Assembly: GCA_032718475.1 (NCBI GenBank)
Contig: JAUCBJ010007062.1
Coordinates: forward strand, 1 to 20,219
Length of the DNA: 20,219 nucleotides
Source of the DNA: Nemertoderma westbladi
Taxonomy: Eukaryota; Xenacoelomorpha; Nemertodermatida; Nemertodermatidae
Direction of reading: 5' to 3'
Shown: positions 1-8,808 of the stretch, in pieces
Layout of the letters: each line of letters starts with the position of its first letter
Numbering within the stretch: the stretch's first letter is position 1
The notes under the pieces: model-generated
What the model was told of the DNA's origin: nothing
What the model saw: only the letters and a program-made list of their open reading frames with translations
Database searches by the model: none
Translations under genes and position numbers: made by a program

Positions 1-180
1 ATGGGTAACTAGGGCAACCTTCCCAAGCCGGCTGGCCAATCGAACAGCTCAGATCCCTCCTAAAGGATTCCAACGCCTTGGAGGGGGGAACTGGTTAGCA
101 AAGAAAACAAATCAGTCATATCCCAGAAAAACCTTTACAGTAGGTTTCAGAGTATTTTAGCGTATGGGGGAAAAACTGGG
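1..180. other. Left-edge sequence of unknown origin
   Basis: No recognisable gene. The frame used by the reverse transcriptase downstream stays open back to position 64, after a TAA at 61-63, but the peptide before about position 225 does not resemble reverse transcriptase. This stretch is probably the DNA next to a 5'-truncated LINE insertion, or a rearranged part of it. Confidence 0.4.
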
Positions 181-1185
181 TTGCGGGGCGAAGGGCCAGT
201 TACATCCCACAGAAGCTTTTACACATTTGAAGTGTTATGGGGCGTCCTCCAAGGAGACACACTTGCACCATTCTTGTTCATTATTGTGGTTGACTATGTT
301 CTACGCATGTCCTTAGATCATCATAATGATGATGGGGTGATGATAACTCCACCTACTGGCTCCAGAAGTCGAGGAAATCCTGCCAAGTACCTAACTGATC
401 TAGACTTTGCTGATGACTTAGGAGTACTCTCAGAATCATTAGAGGGAGCCCAACGGCTCCTCAGCTCATTAGAACATGCTGCTTCTAGTGTTGGTCTTTT
501 TATTAACTCCAGAAAGACCAAAATTCTGACCGTTAACTTTGAAAGTCCTCAGCAAGTCTCTGATCGGATGAGCATAAGCTCAAAGGATGGTATGCTTGAG
601 CATGTGGACGACTTCTGTTACCTGGGATCATGGATCCGGAAGTCAGGTGAGGACCTTCGAATACGTAAGGGAAAGGCATGGGCAGCCTTGAATAGGCTTT
701 CCAGGATTTGGAAGTCACCGAGAATTAATCGGAAACTTAAGGTCCGATTATTTAGAGCAGCAGTAGTTCCAGTACTCCTCTATGGGAGTCCATGCTGGGC
801 TCTAACTGCTGAGGACACCAAATCTCTGGATGGCACATTCACAAGAATGCTACGCCGGGTTCATTGTGTCAAGTACAATGCACACATCTCCAACCAGACA
901 CTATATAACATTGGAGGTGTCTCATTGGTTCCCCCAAGCTTGACACTAGAACAAAACCGCCTCCGCTTTGCAGGACATTGCTTTCGCCGTGAGGACCAGC
1001 CAGTGCATAATCTTGTACTTTGGCAGCCTCATGGAGTGAATAAGCATGGTGGACAGCCCATGACTTTCTTGAGACGCATCTTAAAGGACACTGGCCTTAA
1101 AGATGCGGATGATCTAGCAAATGTCATGGGTGATAGGGAGTTGTGGCGGTGCAATTTTGTTGACAAGCCGGCACAGCATTCTTAA
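181..1185 (+). CDS. LINE reverse transcriptase, C-terminal fragment
   Basis: The product would be the RNA-dependent DNA polymerase of a LINE, which copies the element RNA at a nicked target. Visible motifs are GVLQGD at residues 21-26 (RT block with the conserved QGD), LDFADDLGVLS with the catalytic FADD box at 76-79 (in place of YADD), and a thumb and C-terminal region containing DFCYLGSWI, LLYGSPCWAL and RLRFAGHCFRRED. Fingers, N-terminus and the endonuclease are missing, so this is a 5'-truncated, non-autonomous copy. The start used here is a TTG without biological meaning, and similarity to RT begins only near residue 15. The ORF has no internal stop. Over its last 97 residues it differs from copy 2 at three positions, which points to recent insertion. 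Confidence 0.85.
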   Translation: MRGEGPVTSHRSFYTFEVLWGVLQGDTLAPFLFIIVVDYVLRMSLDHHNDDGVMITPPTGSRSRGNPAKYLTDLDFADDLGVLSESLEGAQRLLSSLEHAASSVGLFINSRKTKILTVNFESPQQVSDRMSISSKDGMLEHVDDFCYLGSWIRKSGEDLRIRKGKAWAALNRLSRIWKSPRINRKLKVRLFRAAVVPVLLYGSPCWALTAEDTKSLDGTFTRMLRRVHCVKYNAHISNQTLYNIGGVSLVPPSLTLEQNRLRFAGHCFRREDQPVHNLVLWQPHGVNKHGGQPMTFLRRILKDTGLKDADDLANVMGDRELWRCNFVDKPAQHS

Positions 1186-1227
1186 AAATGCAGCTGCAAT
1201 GCAGCATGCCGATCCTAGTAGTAGTAG
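181..1227 (+). mobile_element. Non-LTR retrotransposon (LINE), 5'-truncated, copy 1
   Basis: This is the 3' portion of a LINE, made of a reverse transcriptase C-terminal half followed by a short 3' UTR. The 3' end reads GCCGATCCTAGTAGTAGTAG. A second copy of the same element lies on the minus strand at 8303-11904 and ends with the same GATCCTAGTAGTA, which fixes the 3' boundary and shows a short TAG/GTA simple-repeat tail instead of poly-A. The true 5' boundary is uncertain (roughly 200-230). The 35-bp satellite starts directly after the tail. The clade is not certain. An RTE-like or related marine-invertebrate LINE is likely, from the C-terminal region containing RLRFAGHCFRRED and the simple-repeat tail. 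Confidence 0.85.
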
Positions 1228-3703
1228 CGATACTGTATACTGTTAATATAAGCAACTACCCGTGATACTGTATACTGTTAATATAAGCAACTACCCGCGA
1301 TACTGTATACTGTTAATATAAACAACTACCCGCGATACTGTATACTGTTAATAATAAACAACTACCCGCGATACTGTATACTGTTAATATAAACAACTAC
1401 CCGCGATACTGTATACTGTTAATATAAACAACTACCCGCGATACTGTATACTGTTAATATAAACAACTACCCGCGATACTGTATACTGTTAATATAAACA
1501 ACTACCCGCGATACTGTATACTGTTAATATAAACAACTACCCGCGATACTGTATATTGGTAATATAAACAACTACCCGCGATACTGTATACTGTTAATAT
1601 AAACAACTACCCGCGATACTGTATACTGTTAATATAAACAACTACCCGCGATACTGTATACTGTTATTATAAACAACTACCCGCGATACTGTATACTGTT
1701 AATATAAACAACTACCCGCGATACTGTATACTGTTAATATAAACAACTACCCGCGATACTGTATACTGTTAATATAAACAACTACCCGCGATACTGTATA
1801 CTGTTAATATAAACAACTACCCGCGATACTGTATACTGTTAATATAAACAACTACCCGCGATACTGTATACTGTTAATATAAACAACTACCCGCGATACT
1901 GTATACTGTTAATATAAACAACTACCCGCGATACTGTATATTGGTAATATAAACAACTACCCGCGATACTGTAACTGTTAATATAAACAACTACCCGCGA
2001 TACTGTATACTGTTAATATAAACAACTACCCGCGATACTGTATACTGTTAATATAAACAACTACCCGCGATACTGTATATTGGTAATATAAACAACTACC
2101 CACGATACTGTATACTGTTAATATAAACAACTACCCGCGATACTGTATACTCTGTTAATATAAACAACTACCCGCGATACTGTATACTGTTAATATAAAC
2201 AACTACCCGCGATACTGTATACTGTTAATATAAACAACTACCCGCGATACTGTATACTCTGTTAATATAAACAACTACCCGCGATACTGTATACTGTTAA
2301 TATAAACAACTACCCGCGATACTGTATACTGTTAATATAAACAACTACCCGCGATACTGTATATTGGTAATATAAACAACTACCCGCGATACTGTATACT
2401 GTTAATATAAACAACTACCCGCGATACTGTATACTGTTAATATAAACAACTACCCGCGATACTGTATACTGTTAATATAAACAACTACCCGCGATACTGT
2501 ATACTCTGTTAATATAAACAACTACCCGCGATACTGTATACTGTTAATATAAACAACTACCCGCGATACTGTATACTGTTATTATAAACAACTACCCGCG
2601 ATACTGTATACTGTTAATATAAACAACTACCCGCGATACTGTATACTCTGTTAATATAAACAACTACCCGCGATACTGTATACTGTTAATATAAACAACT
2701 ACCCGCGATACTGTATACTGTTATTATAAACAACTACCCGCGATACTGTATACTGTTAATATAAACAACTACCCGCGATACTGTATACTGTTAATATAAA
2801 CAACTACCCGCGATACTGTATACTGTTAATATAAACAACTACCCGCGATACTGTATACTGTTAATATAAACAACTACCCGCGATACTGTATATTGGTAAT
2901 ATAAACAACTACCCACGATACTGTATACTGTTAATATAAACAACTACCCGCGATACTGTATACTGTTAATATAAACAACTACCCGCGATACTGTATACTG
3001 TTAATATAAACAACTACCCGCGATACTGTATATTGGTAATATAAACAACTACCCGCGATACTGTATACTGTTAATATAAACAACTACCCGCGATACTGTA
3101 TACTGTTAATATAAACAACTACCCGCGATACTGTATACTGTTAATATAAACAACTACCCGCGATACTGTATACTGTTAATATAAACAACTACCCGCGATA
3201 CTGTATACTGTTAATATAAACAACTACCCGCGATACTGTATATTGGTAATATAAACAACTACCCGCGATACTGTATACTGTTAATATAAACAACTACCCG
3301 CGATACTGTATACTGTTAATATAAACAACTACCCGCGATACTGTATACTGTTATTATAAACAACTACCCGCGATACTGTATACTGTTAATATAAACAACT
3401 ACCCGCGATACTGTATACTGTTAATATAAACAACTACCCGCGATACTGTATACTGTTAATATAAACAACTACCCGCGATACTGTATACTGTTAATATAAA
3501 CAACTACCCGCGATACTGTATATTGGTAATATAAACAACTACCCGCGATACTGTATACTGTTAATATAAACAACTACCCGCGATACTGTATACTGTTAAT
3601 ATAAACAACTACCCGCGATACTGTATACTGTTAATATAAACAACTACCCGCGATACTGTATACTGTTAATATAAACAACTACCCGCGATACGGTATACTG
3701 TTA
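1228..3703 (+). repeat. 35-bp satellite array, left block (about 71 copies)
   Basis: The unit is CGATACTGTATACTGTTAAT followed by ATAAACAACTACCCG, 35 bp in total. Most copies are identical. Recurrent variants include TATATTGGTAAT in place of TATACTGTTAAT (eight copies, near 1551, 1936, 2075, 2359, 2888, 3028, 3238 and 3518), a 2-bp insertion giving ACTCTGTT (four copies), GTTATTAT, CCCACG and one 1-bp deletion (TGTAACTG near 1971). The first two copies carry AGCAAC instead of AACAAC. All frames contain stops, so it is non-coding. The array begins directly at the tail of LINE copy 1 and is broken on the right by an RLE-type LINE. Confidence 0.97.
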
Positions 3704-4573
3704 GAGTTTACTGTTGGAGTTCCGGGATGCGCTGGCGATCTGGTACGGCCGCCCCCTGGCGGCGGCGGTGCCGAGTCGGTGCGATGGGTGCGGGGCCGCC
3801 TTCGATTTAAACCACGGTTTAAATTGTAAAAAAGGCGGCCTCGTAATCCAAAGACACAACGAGCTCCGGGATGTGGTCGGTGATCTCGCGGCGCGCGCGT
3901 TTGGGCCCCGGAACGTCACCCTCGAGCCGGTGGTCCGCGAACAGCAGGGAGTAGACGGAGCAGCAGGTCTCCGTTGTGATGTGGGGATTCGGGGTGCGCT
4001 AAACCCGCAGACCCAGGCGTTGATCGATATTCGGGTTGTAAACCTTGACGCCGGGTCATATGCGGGTCGCACCCCAATGTCTGTCCTGGAGTCGGCCGAG
4101 GACCGAAAGAAGAGGCTGTACGCGGACGCAGTGACGGCCCGACGGGGCGACTTCTCGCCGTTCGTCGCCTCATGCGACGGAGTTCTCGCGCCGCAAGCGA
4201 ACCATCTTCTCCGTGTGGTGGCAGACCGGCTGCACCGATCGTGGGGGCGGCCCTATAGCGTCACAATGGGCTGGATCTGTACGCGGGTTCAGTTGGCCAT
4301 TATTAGAGGGGCCACCCACTGTCTGCGGGGCTCCCGCACCAAGTGGAGAAGCGCTCGGGGGCCGGATGATGGCGCAGGGCTGCCAGAAAGCTGGCAACCG
4401 GTGTAGTACTGTGGTACAATGTAGGTGTAAAATAATATATAAACATAAAAACAATCAATTCAATTTATATTTACTGTGTTTGGTGGTGGTGCAGTTTTAA
4501 CTGTTTGTTGTTTAAGTTTTTAAATTTCCCGCGTTTATATTACATTTGTTCAAAAATCGTTATTAAAAAAAAA
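3704..4573 (+). mobile_element. RLE-type LINE 3' end inserted in the satellite
   Basis: This is a GC-rich insertion of 870 bp that interrupts the 35-bp satellite. The array breaks after CTGTTA at 3703 and resumes with GTTAATATAAAC at 4574, so GTTA (3700-3703 and 4574-4577) is a candidate 4-bp target site duplication. The 3' end is a run of nine A (4565-4573), preceded by an AT-rich UTR with AAATAATATATAAACATAAA near 4430. The element is heavily 5'-truncated. It retains only the end of the ORF with the endonuclease-like domain. Poly-A plus a flanking duplication shows target-primed reverse transcription. Elements with restriction-like endonucleases (R2, R4/Dong, NeSL types) are often site-specific, which makes a repeat target plausible here. 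Confidence 0.85.
3714..4406 (+). CDS. Restriction-like endonuclease domain of a LINE, C-terminal fragment
   Basis: This is a 230-residue C-terminal fragment of a retrotransposon polyprotein. The zinc-knuckle-like motif CDGCGAAFDLNHGLNC (residues 23-38, pattern C-x2-C-x7-H-x3-C) is followed by GGLVIQRHNELRD, then by D89 (RCDVGIRG) and D105 in ALIDIRVV. This CCHC plus spaced acidic residues is the layout of the restriction-like endonuclease at the C-terminus of R2/R4-type non-LTR elements, which nicks the target before reverse transcription. The last part contains CLRGSRTKWRSARG, familiar from metazoan repeat proteins of this kind. The frame is closed upstream by a TAG at 3702-3704 and the assigned TTG start is arbitrary. 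GC content and codon use contrast sharply with the AT-rich surroundings. The exact clade is inferred, not proven. Confidence 0.7.
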   Translation: MEFRDALAIWYGRPLAAAVPSRCDGCGAAFDLNHGLNCKKGGLVIQRHNELRDVVGDLAARAFGPRNVTLEPVVREQQGVDGAAGLRCDVGIRGALNPQTQALIDIRVVNLDAGSYAGRTPMSVLESAEDRKKRLYADAVTARRGDFSPFVASCDGVLAPQANHLLRVVADRLHRSWGRPYSVTMGWICTRVQLAIIRGATHCLRGSRTKWRSARGPDDGAGLPESWQPV

Positions 4574-5797
4574 GTTAATATAAACAACTACCCGCGATAC
4601 TGTATACTGTTAATATAAACAACTACCCACGATACTGTATACTGTTAATATAAACAACTACCCGCGATACTGTATACTGTTAATATAAACAACTACTGTA
4701 CCCGCGATACTGTATACTGTTAATATAAACAACTACCCGCGGTACTGTATACTGTTAATATAAACAACTACCCGCGATACTGTATACTGTTAATATAAAC
4801 AACTACCCGCGATACTGTATACTGTTAATATAAACAACTACCCGCGATACTGTATACTGTTAATATAAACAACTACCCACGATACTGTATACTGTTAATA
4901 TAAACAACTACCCGCGATACTGTATACTGTTAATATAAACCACTACACGCGATACTGTATACTGTTAATATAAACAACTACCCGCGATACTGTATACTGT
5001 TAATATAAACAACTACCCGCGATACTGTATACTGTTAATATAAACAACTACCCGCGATACTGTATACTGTTATTATAAACAACTACCCGCGATACTGTAT
5101 ACTGTTAATATAAACAACTACCCGCAATACTGTATACTGTTAATATAAACAACTACCCGCGATACTGTATACTGTTAATATAAACAACTACCCACGATAC
5201 TGTATACTGTTAATATAAACAACTACCCGCGATACTGTATACTGTTAATATAAACAACTACACGCGATACTGTATACTGTTAATATAAACAACTACACGC
5301 GATACTGTATACTGTTAATATAAACAACTACCCGCGATACTGTATACTGTTAATATAAACAACTACCCACGATACTGTATACTGTTAATATAAACAACTA
5401 CCCGCGATACTGTATACTGTTAATATAAACAACTACCCGCGATACTGTATACTGTTAATATAAACAACTACCCACGATACTGTATACAGTACTGTTAATA
5501 TAAACAACTACCCGCGATACTGTATACTGTTAATATAAACAACTGCCCGCGATACTGTATACTGTTACTATAAACAACTACCTGCGATACTGTATACTGT
5601 TAATATAAACAACTACCCGCGATACTGTATACTGTTAATATAAACAACTACACGCGATACTGTGTACTGTTAATATAAACAACTACACGCGATACTGTAT
5701 ACTGTTAATATAAACAACTACCCGCGATACTGTATACTGTTAATATAAACAACTACCCACGATACTGTATACTGTTAATATAAACAACTACCCGCGA
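4574..5797 (+). repeat. 35-bp satellite array, right block (about 35 copies)
   Basis: This is the same 35-bp unit and orientation as the left block, continuing after the LINE insertion. Its variant set differs. CCCACG copies are common (near 4626, 4876, 5191, 5366, 5471, 5756), and CTACACGCG copies occur here (near 4945, 5261, 5291, 5651, 5681) but not in the left block. The TATTGG variant of the left block is absent. Two copies carry short insertions (ACTACTGTACCC near 4693; ATACAGTACTG near 5485). The array ends at CCCGCGA before unrelated sequence. Confidence 0.97.
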
Positions 5798-6044
5798 GAT
5801 GTGATCGATAATAGTCTCCAACAGTCCGCCAGCTCCAACAGTAGCACCCAAACCTACAGATGATACTTAATGTTTTATACGATTTGTACCAATAGTCTCC
5901 AAAGCGATAAAAACAATCCTTGATCAGATTGGATTGCACACATATAAATTCGAACGTAGGTAGACTCGGTCAAATATATTGGACTAGACGAACTACCAAT
6001 TTAATCTTCGGTCTAACAGCAGTCAATAGTGCTGGTTTACAAGG
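5798..6044. other. Unique spacer without a gene
   Basis: No coding region is seen. GACGAACTACCAATT at 5987-6001 recurs in direct orientation at 6651-6665, on the far side of the MITE-like element that follows. Confidence 0.5.
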
Positions 6045-6638
6045 CTGAGATAACTCCCTCTTGAAATGACTCCCCAGTCGTTTAAGCCTAGGTTGAGAAC
6101 ACTCTCCACTCCCAGTTATCATAGTCTAGGCTTAGAACACTCCCCTTAGGCTGAGATGACTCCACTTAGGCTGAGATGACTCCCTTTAGGCTGAGATGAC
6201 TCCCCTTAGGCTGAGATGACTCCCCTTAGGCTGAGATGACTCCCCTTAGGCTGAGATGACTCCCCTTAGGCTGAGATGACTCCCCTTAGGCTGAAATGAC
6301 TCCCCTTAAGCTGAGATGACTCCCCTTAGGCTGAGATGACTCCCCTTAGGCTGAGATGACTCCCCTTAGGCTGAGATGACTCCCCTAATTGAGTTATAAT
6401 TCATATCCGTACCTGTGCTATTTTCGTATATTGCAAAAATTAAACTGTTACCTAAACTGTTACTACAAAATGTTACCTATTGTTACATATGAGTTCTCGT
6501 TCATTGTTTTGGTTAGAAAAGCCCGCCACTGTAACCTGCTCCTTTCCGTTAATTAAGAAATCTAGGAAGAAAACTGGGGGTGTTCTCAGCCTAGGCTGAA
6601 AAGACTGGGGAGTCATATTTGGTGGGGAGTTATCTCAG
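6045..6638. mobile_element. MITE-like element with long imperfect terminal inverted repeats
   Basis: The left arm (6045 to about 6108) starts CTGAGATAACTCCC, then has TGACTCCCCAGTC, then GCCTAGGTTGAGAACAC. The reverse complement of the right end (about 6573-6638) has the same blocks in the same order: CTGAGATAACTCCCC, TGACTCCCCAGTC and GCCTAGGCTGAGAACAC. The arms are roughly 65 bp long and about 80% alike by eye. The interior holds a 20-bp minisatellite and AT-rich DNA, with no ORF. This is the form of a non-autonomous DNA transposon. No clean target duplication is found, although TTTACA on the left and GTTACA on the right lie close to the ends. The superfamily cannot be assigned. Confidence 0.75.
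6141..6386 (+). repeat. 20-bp minisatellite (about 12.3 copies)
   Basis: The unit is TCCCCTTAGGCTGAGATGAC. Twelve full copies lie in strict 20-bp register, plus a partial one. Early copies carry TCCACTTAGG and TCCCTTTAGG, and others GAAATGAC or TTAAGC. The unit words CTGAGATGACTCC and TGACTCCCC resemble the terminal inverted repeat of the surrounding element, so the array probably grew from it. Confidence 0.95.
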
Positions 6639-8302
6639 TCTGTTACATCGGACGAACTACCAATTAAAAATTTTTTTACAAAGTTTAAGTTGACTCGATA
6701 TGAAACTGTTTCGAAAATTTCTACAAATTTACTCCGATTTAAAGAGAGTTGGGAAAGAAGGTTAAACTCATGCATGCAATATGTAAAATAGACTGTAATG
6801 CCTGAACTGACCATAATTACATTGGGAAACTTAAACGAAAACATGTAAAGCGCCACAACGAACATTATTTATGGAGAGTGTTATAGTTTTTACTGACAGT
6901 GTTGGTGGTGGGCTTAAAATTTGAATGTAAATAATGGTAATTGGTAAATAAAAAGTATCGATTTACAGTTATATGCGGTCTTATAATGGCTATAAACGTA
7001 GTGGAATAACACAACACTGTATCGACAATGGCCACTTATTCGACGAATATAACGTGTCAGTTCTAGACTCCCATATATAGATCCAACCGATTTGGCAACT
7101 CACGAAACTATTCAAATACGAACTAATTTATATACATATATTTTTATAATAATTTATTTTACCAGGAATAAAACGACATTAAAAATTGTACTTTCTTTGA
7201 TGAGTGGCATTTATATACTTATATGAACTTACATTACTATTTTTCCACACTCACTGTTCTGTACACTCGTAATTTTTGAAAAAGACACTTATTCTGCTAT
7301 AAACAGTACAATAATTCCACACTTATTGTAACATGAGAAAACCTACCAAATCCAATGATACATTTCTCTGTTTGTGGGAAAGTATGTTTGTTTGTGGTGG
7401 TGGGAAATTTCAAAAAGGTCAGGGTATCATATTCTGTATCAATACCCGTCTAAATAGTATAGATTAAAGTTGTTCCAAACAGTATTCCATACAGTATGAG
7501 TCAAAAATCAGCTCCCTACTGCACGAGAATTTAACTCGCAGAAATAAACTGTTTCCTTATTAAAAATTGTATTAGTTCAATTCAGAGCAGAGGACCCCAG
7601 GTAACCGGAATTTTCAATTTTACATTTAAATTTTTACGTAAGCGTTTTATAAAAGTGTCTTTTACGAAATTGTTGCCTTCGTTTCGTTGCCATTTTTCTC
7701 ATCAATAGTGATTTATTTTTTATATATTTTTGAAAGCTTGCATTGTGAGGATTCCAAATATGCATAAATGTCTCAATTTCATTGAGAAACAGATGAGATA
7801 TGGGCGTTTTAAGATTGCAAGAAATATCTTTCATTATAATATACCAGTTATTTATGTATATGTGTAGCTATGCATACATAAATATAATAATATATAATAA
7901 ATAGGATAAATAAATGGGATTTTTATCATAAAAATGATAAAAATATTATCACGTTCTACAGTAGAATGTTGTGTTTATATTAATTATAATAAATGACTTC
8001 CAGCGAATGATAATTTATCACAATCTTTGAACGCCAGTATTATATTTCAGCTGTTTCTCAACGAAACTCAAAATATATTTATATTTGGAATCCTTACAAC
8101 TCAAGCTTTCTAATAATATGTCATTGTGGCTAATAATATGAGGAATGGTCGTATTGCAATGAGGGCGATATCGCAAACGTCAAACGTATATAAATTCAAA
8201 ATAGAAAATTCTATGTAGCTCCATGTAAAATAAAGTATGATAAAGATTGTATAAAAATAAGGTGGGGTGAGGGTTAGGGATTTCCCTTCTTATCTAAAAT
8301 TA
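6639..8302. other. AT-rich intergenic stretch without a supported gene
   Basis: Only short ORFs are present (for example 6635-6865 and 7634-7834 on the minus strand), with low-complexity products and no recognisable domain. The one clear structure is a perfect 11-bp inverted repeat, ATTTTTATCAT, at 7919-7929 and 7934-7944 with a 4-base loop. A GGGTTAGGG-like word near 8270 is a single occurrence. Confidence 0.5.
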
Positions 8303-8344
8303 CTAGTACTACTAGGATCGGCATGCTGCATTGCAGCTGCATTT

Positions 8345-8650
8345 TTAAGAATGCTGTGCCGGCTTGTCAACAAAATTGCACCGCCACAACTCCCTATCAC
8401 CCATGACATTTGCTAGATCGTCCGCATCTTCAAGGCCAGTGTCCTTTAAGATGCGTCTCAAGAAAGTCATGGGCTGTCCACCAGGCTTATTCACTCCATG
8501 AGGCTGCCAAAGTACAATATTATGCACTGGCTGGTCCTCACGGCGAAAGCAATGTCCTGCAAAGCGGAGGCGATTTTGTTCTAGTGTCAAGCTTGGGGGA
8601 ACCAATGAGACACCTCCAATGTTATATAGTGTCTGGTTGGAGATGTGTGC
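8345..8650 (-). pseudogene. LINE copy 2, C-terminal end of reverse transcriptase ORF
   Basis: The minus strand encodes the last part of the LINE ORF, from HISNQTLYNIGG through LRFAGHCFRRED to CNFVDKPAQHS and a stop. It matches residues 238-334 of copy 1 with three differences: I for L, P for H and E for K. It joins abruptly at 8650 to the tandem 15-bp repeats of the inserted element. The longer open frame read through those repeats (GPNCP repeats) is an artefact. The missing upstream part continues at 11037. Confidence 0.9.
8643..8650 (+). repeat. 8-bp target site duplication, left
   Basis: ATGTGTGC here and at 11037-11044. In the uninterrupted LINE copy 1 the same 8 bases occur once (reverse complement within 880-890). 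This shows that the element between was inserted and duplicated its target. Confidence 0.92.
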
Positions 8651-8657
8651 GGATGTA

Positions 8658-8806
8658 GGACAATTCGGTCCCGGACAATTCGGTCCCGGACAATTCGGTC
8701 CTGACAATTCGGTCCCGGACAATTCGGTCCCGGACAATTCGGTCCCAAAACACTAAATAAATGGGACCGAATTGTCCGGGACCGAATTGTCCGGGACCGG
8801 TTGTCC
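8658..8806. repeat. 15-bp repeats in palindromic arrangement, left module
   Basis: Six head-to-tail copies of GGACAATTCGGTCCC (8658-8746, one short by a base) are followed by the spacer AAAACACTAAATAAAT (8747-8762) and three inverted copies (8763-8806). Two more inverted copies continue at 10075, beyond the nested insertion. Together they form a large hairpin-capable palindrome. Because 15 is a multiple of three, the repeats open spurious reading frames (GPNCP, DNSVP, TELSG and QFGPG). Confidence 0.95.
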
Positions 8807-8808
8807 TA

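Noticed and set aside
3701-4072. Minus-strand ORF over the RLE domain
   Set aside because: Arg/Pro/Ser-rich shadow of a GC-rich gene. The plus strand has the conserved CCHC motif.
1228-5797. CRISPR array resemblance (regular short direct repeats)
   Set aside because: The 35-bp units are contiguous with no unique spacers, and the setting is eukaryotic.
6635-6865. Short minus-strand ORF of 76 codons
   Set aside because: It starts inside the MITE arm flank, is low-complexity, and shows no motif.
8264-8285. Telomere-like GGGTTAGGG
   Set aside because: A single occurrence with no array.
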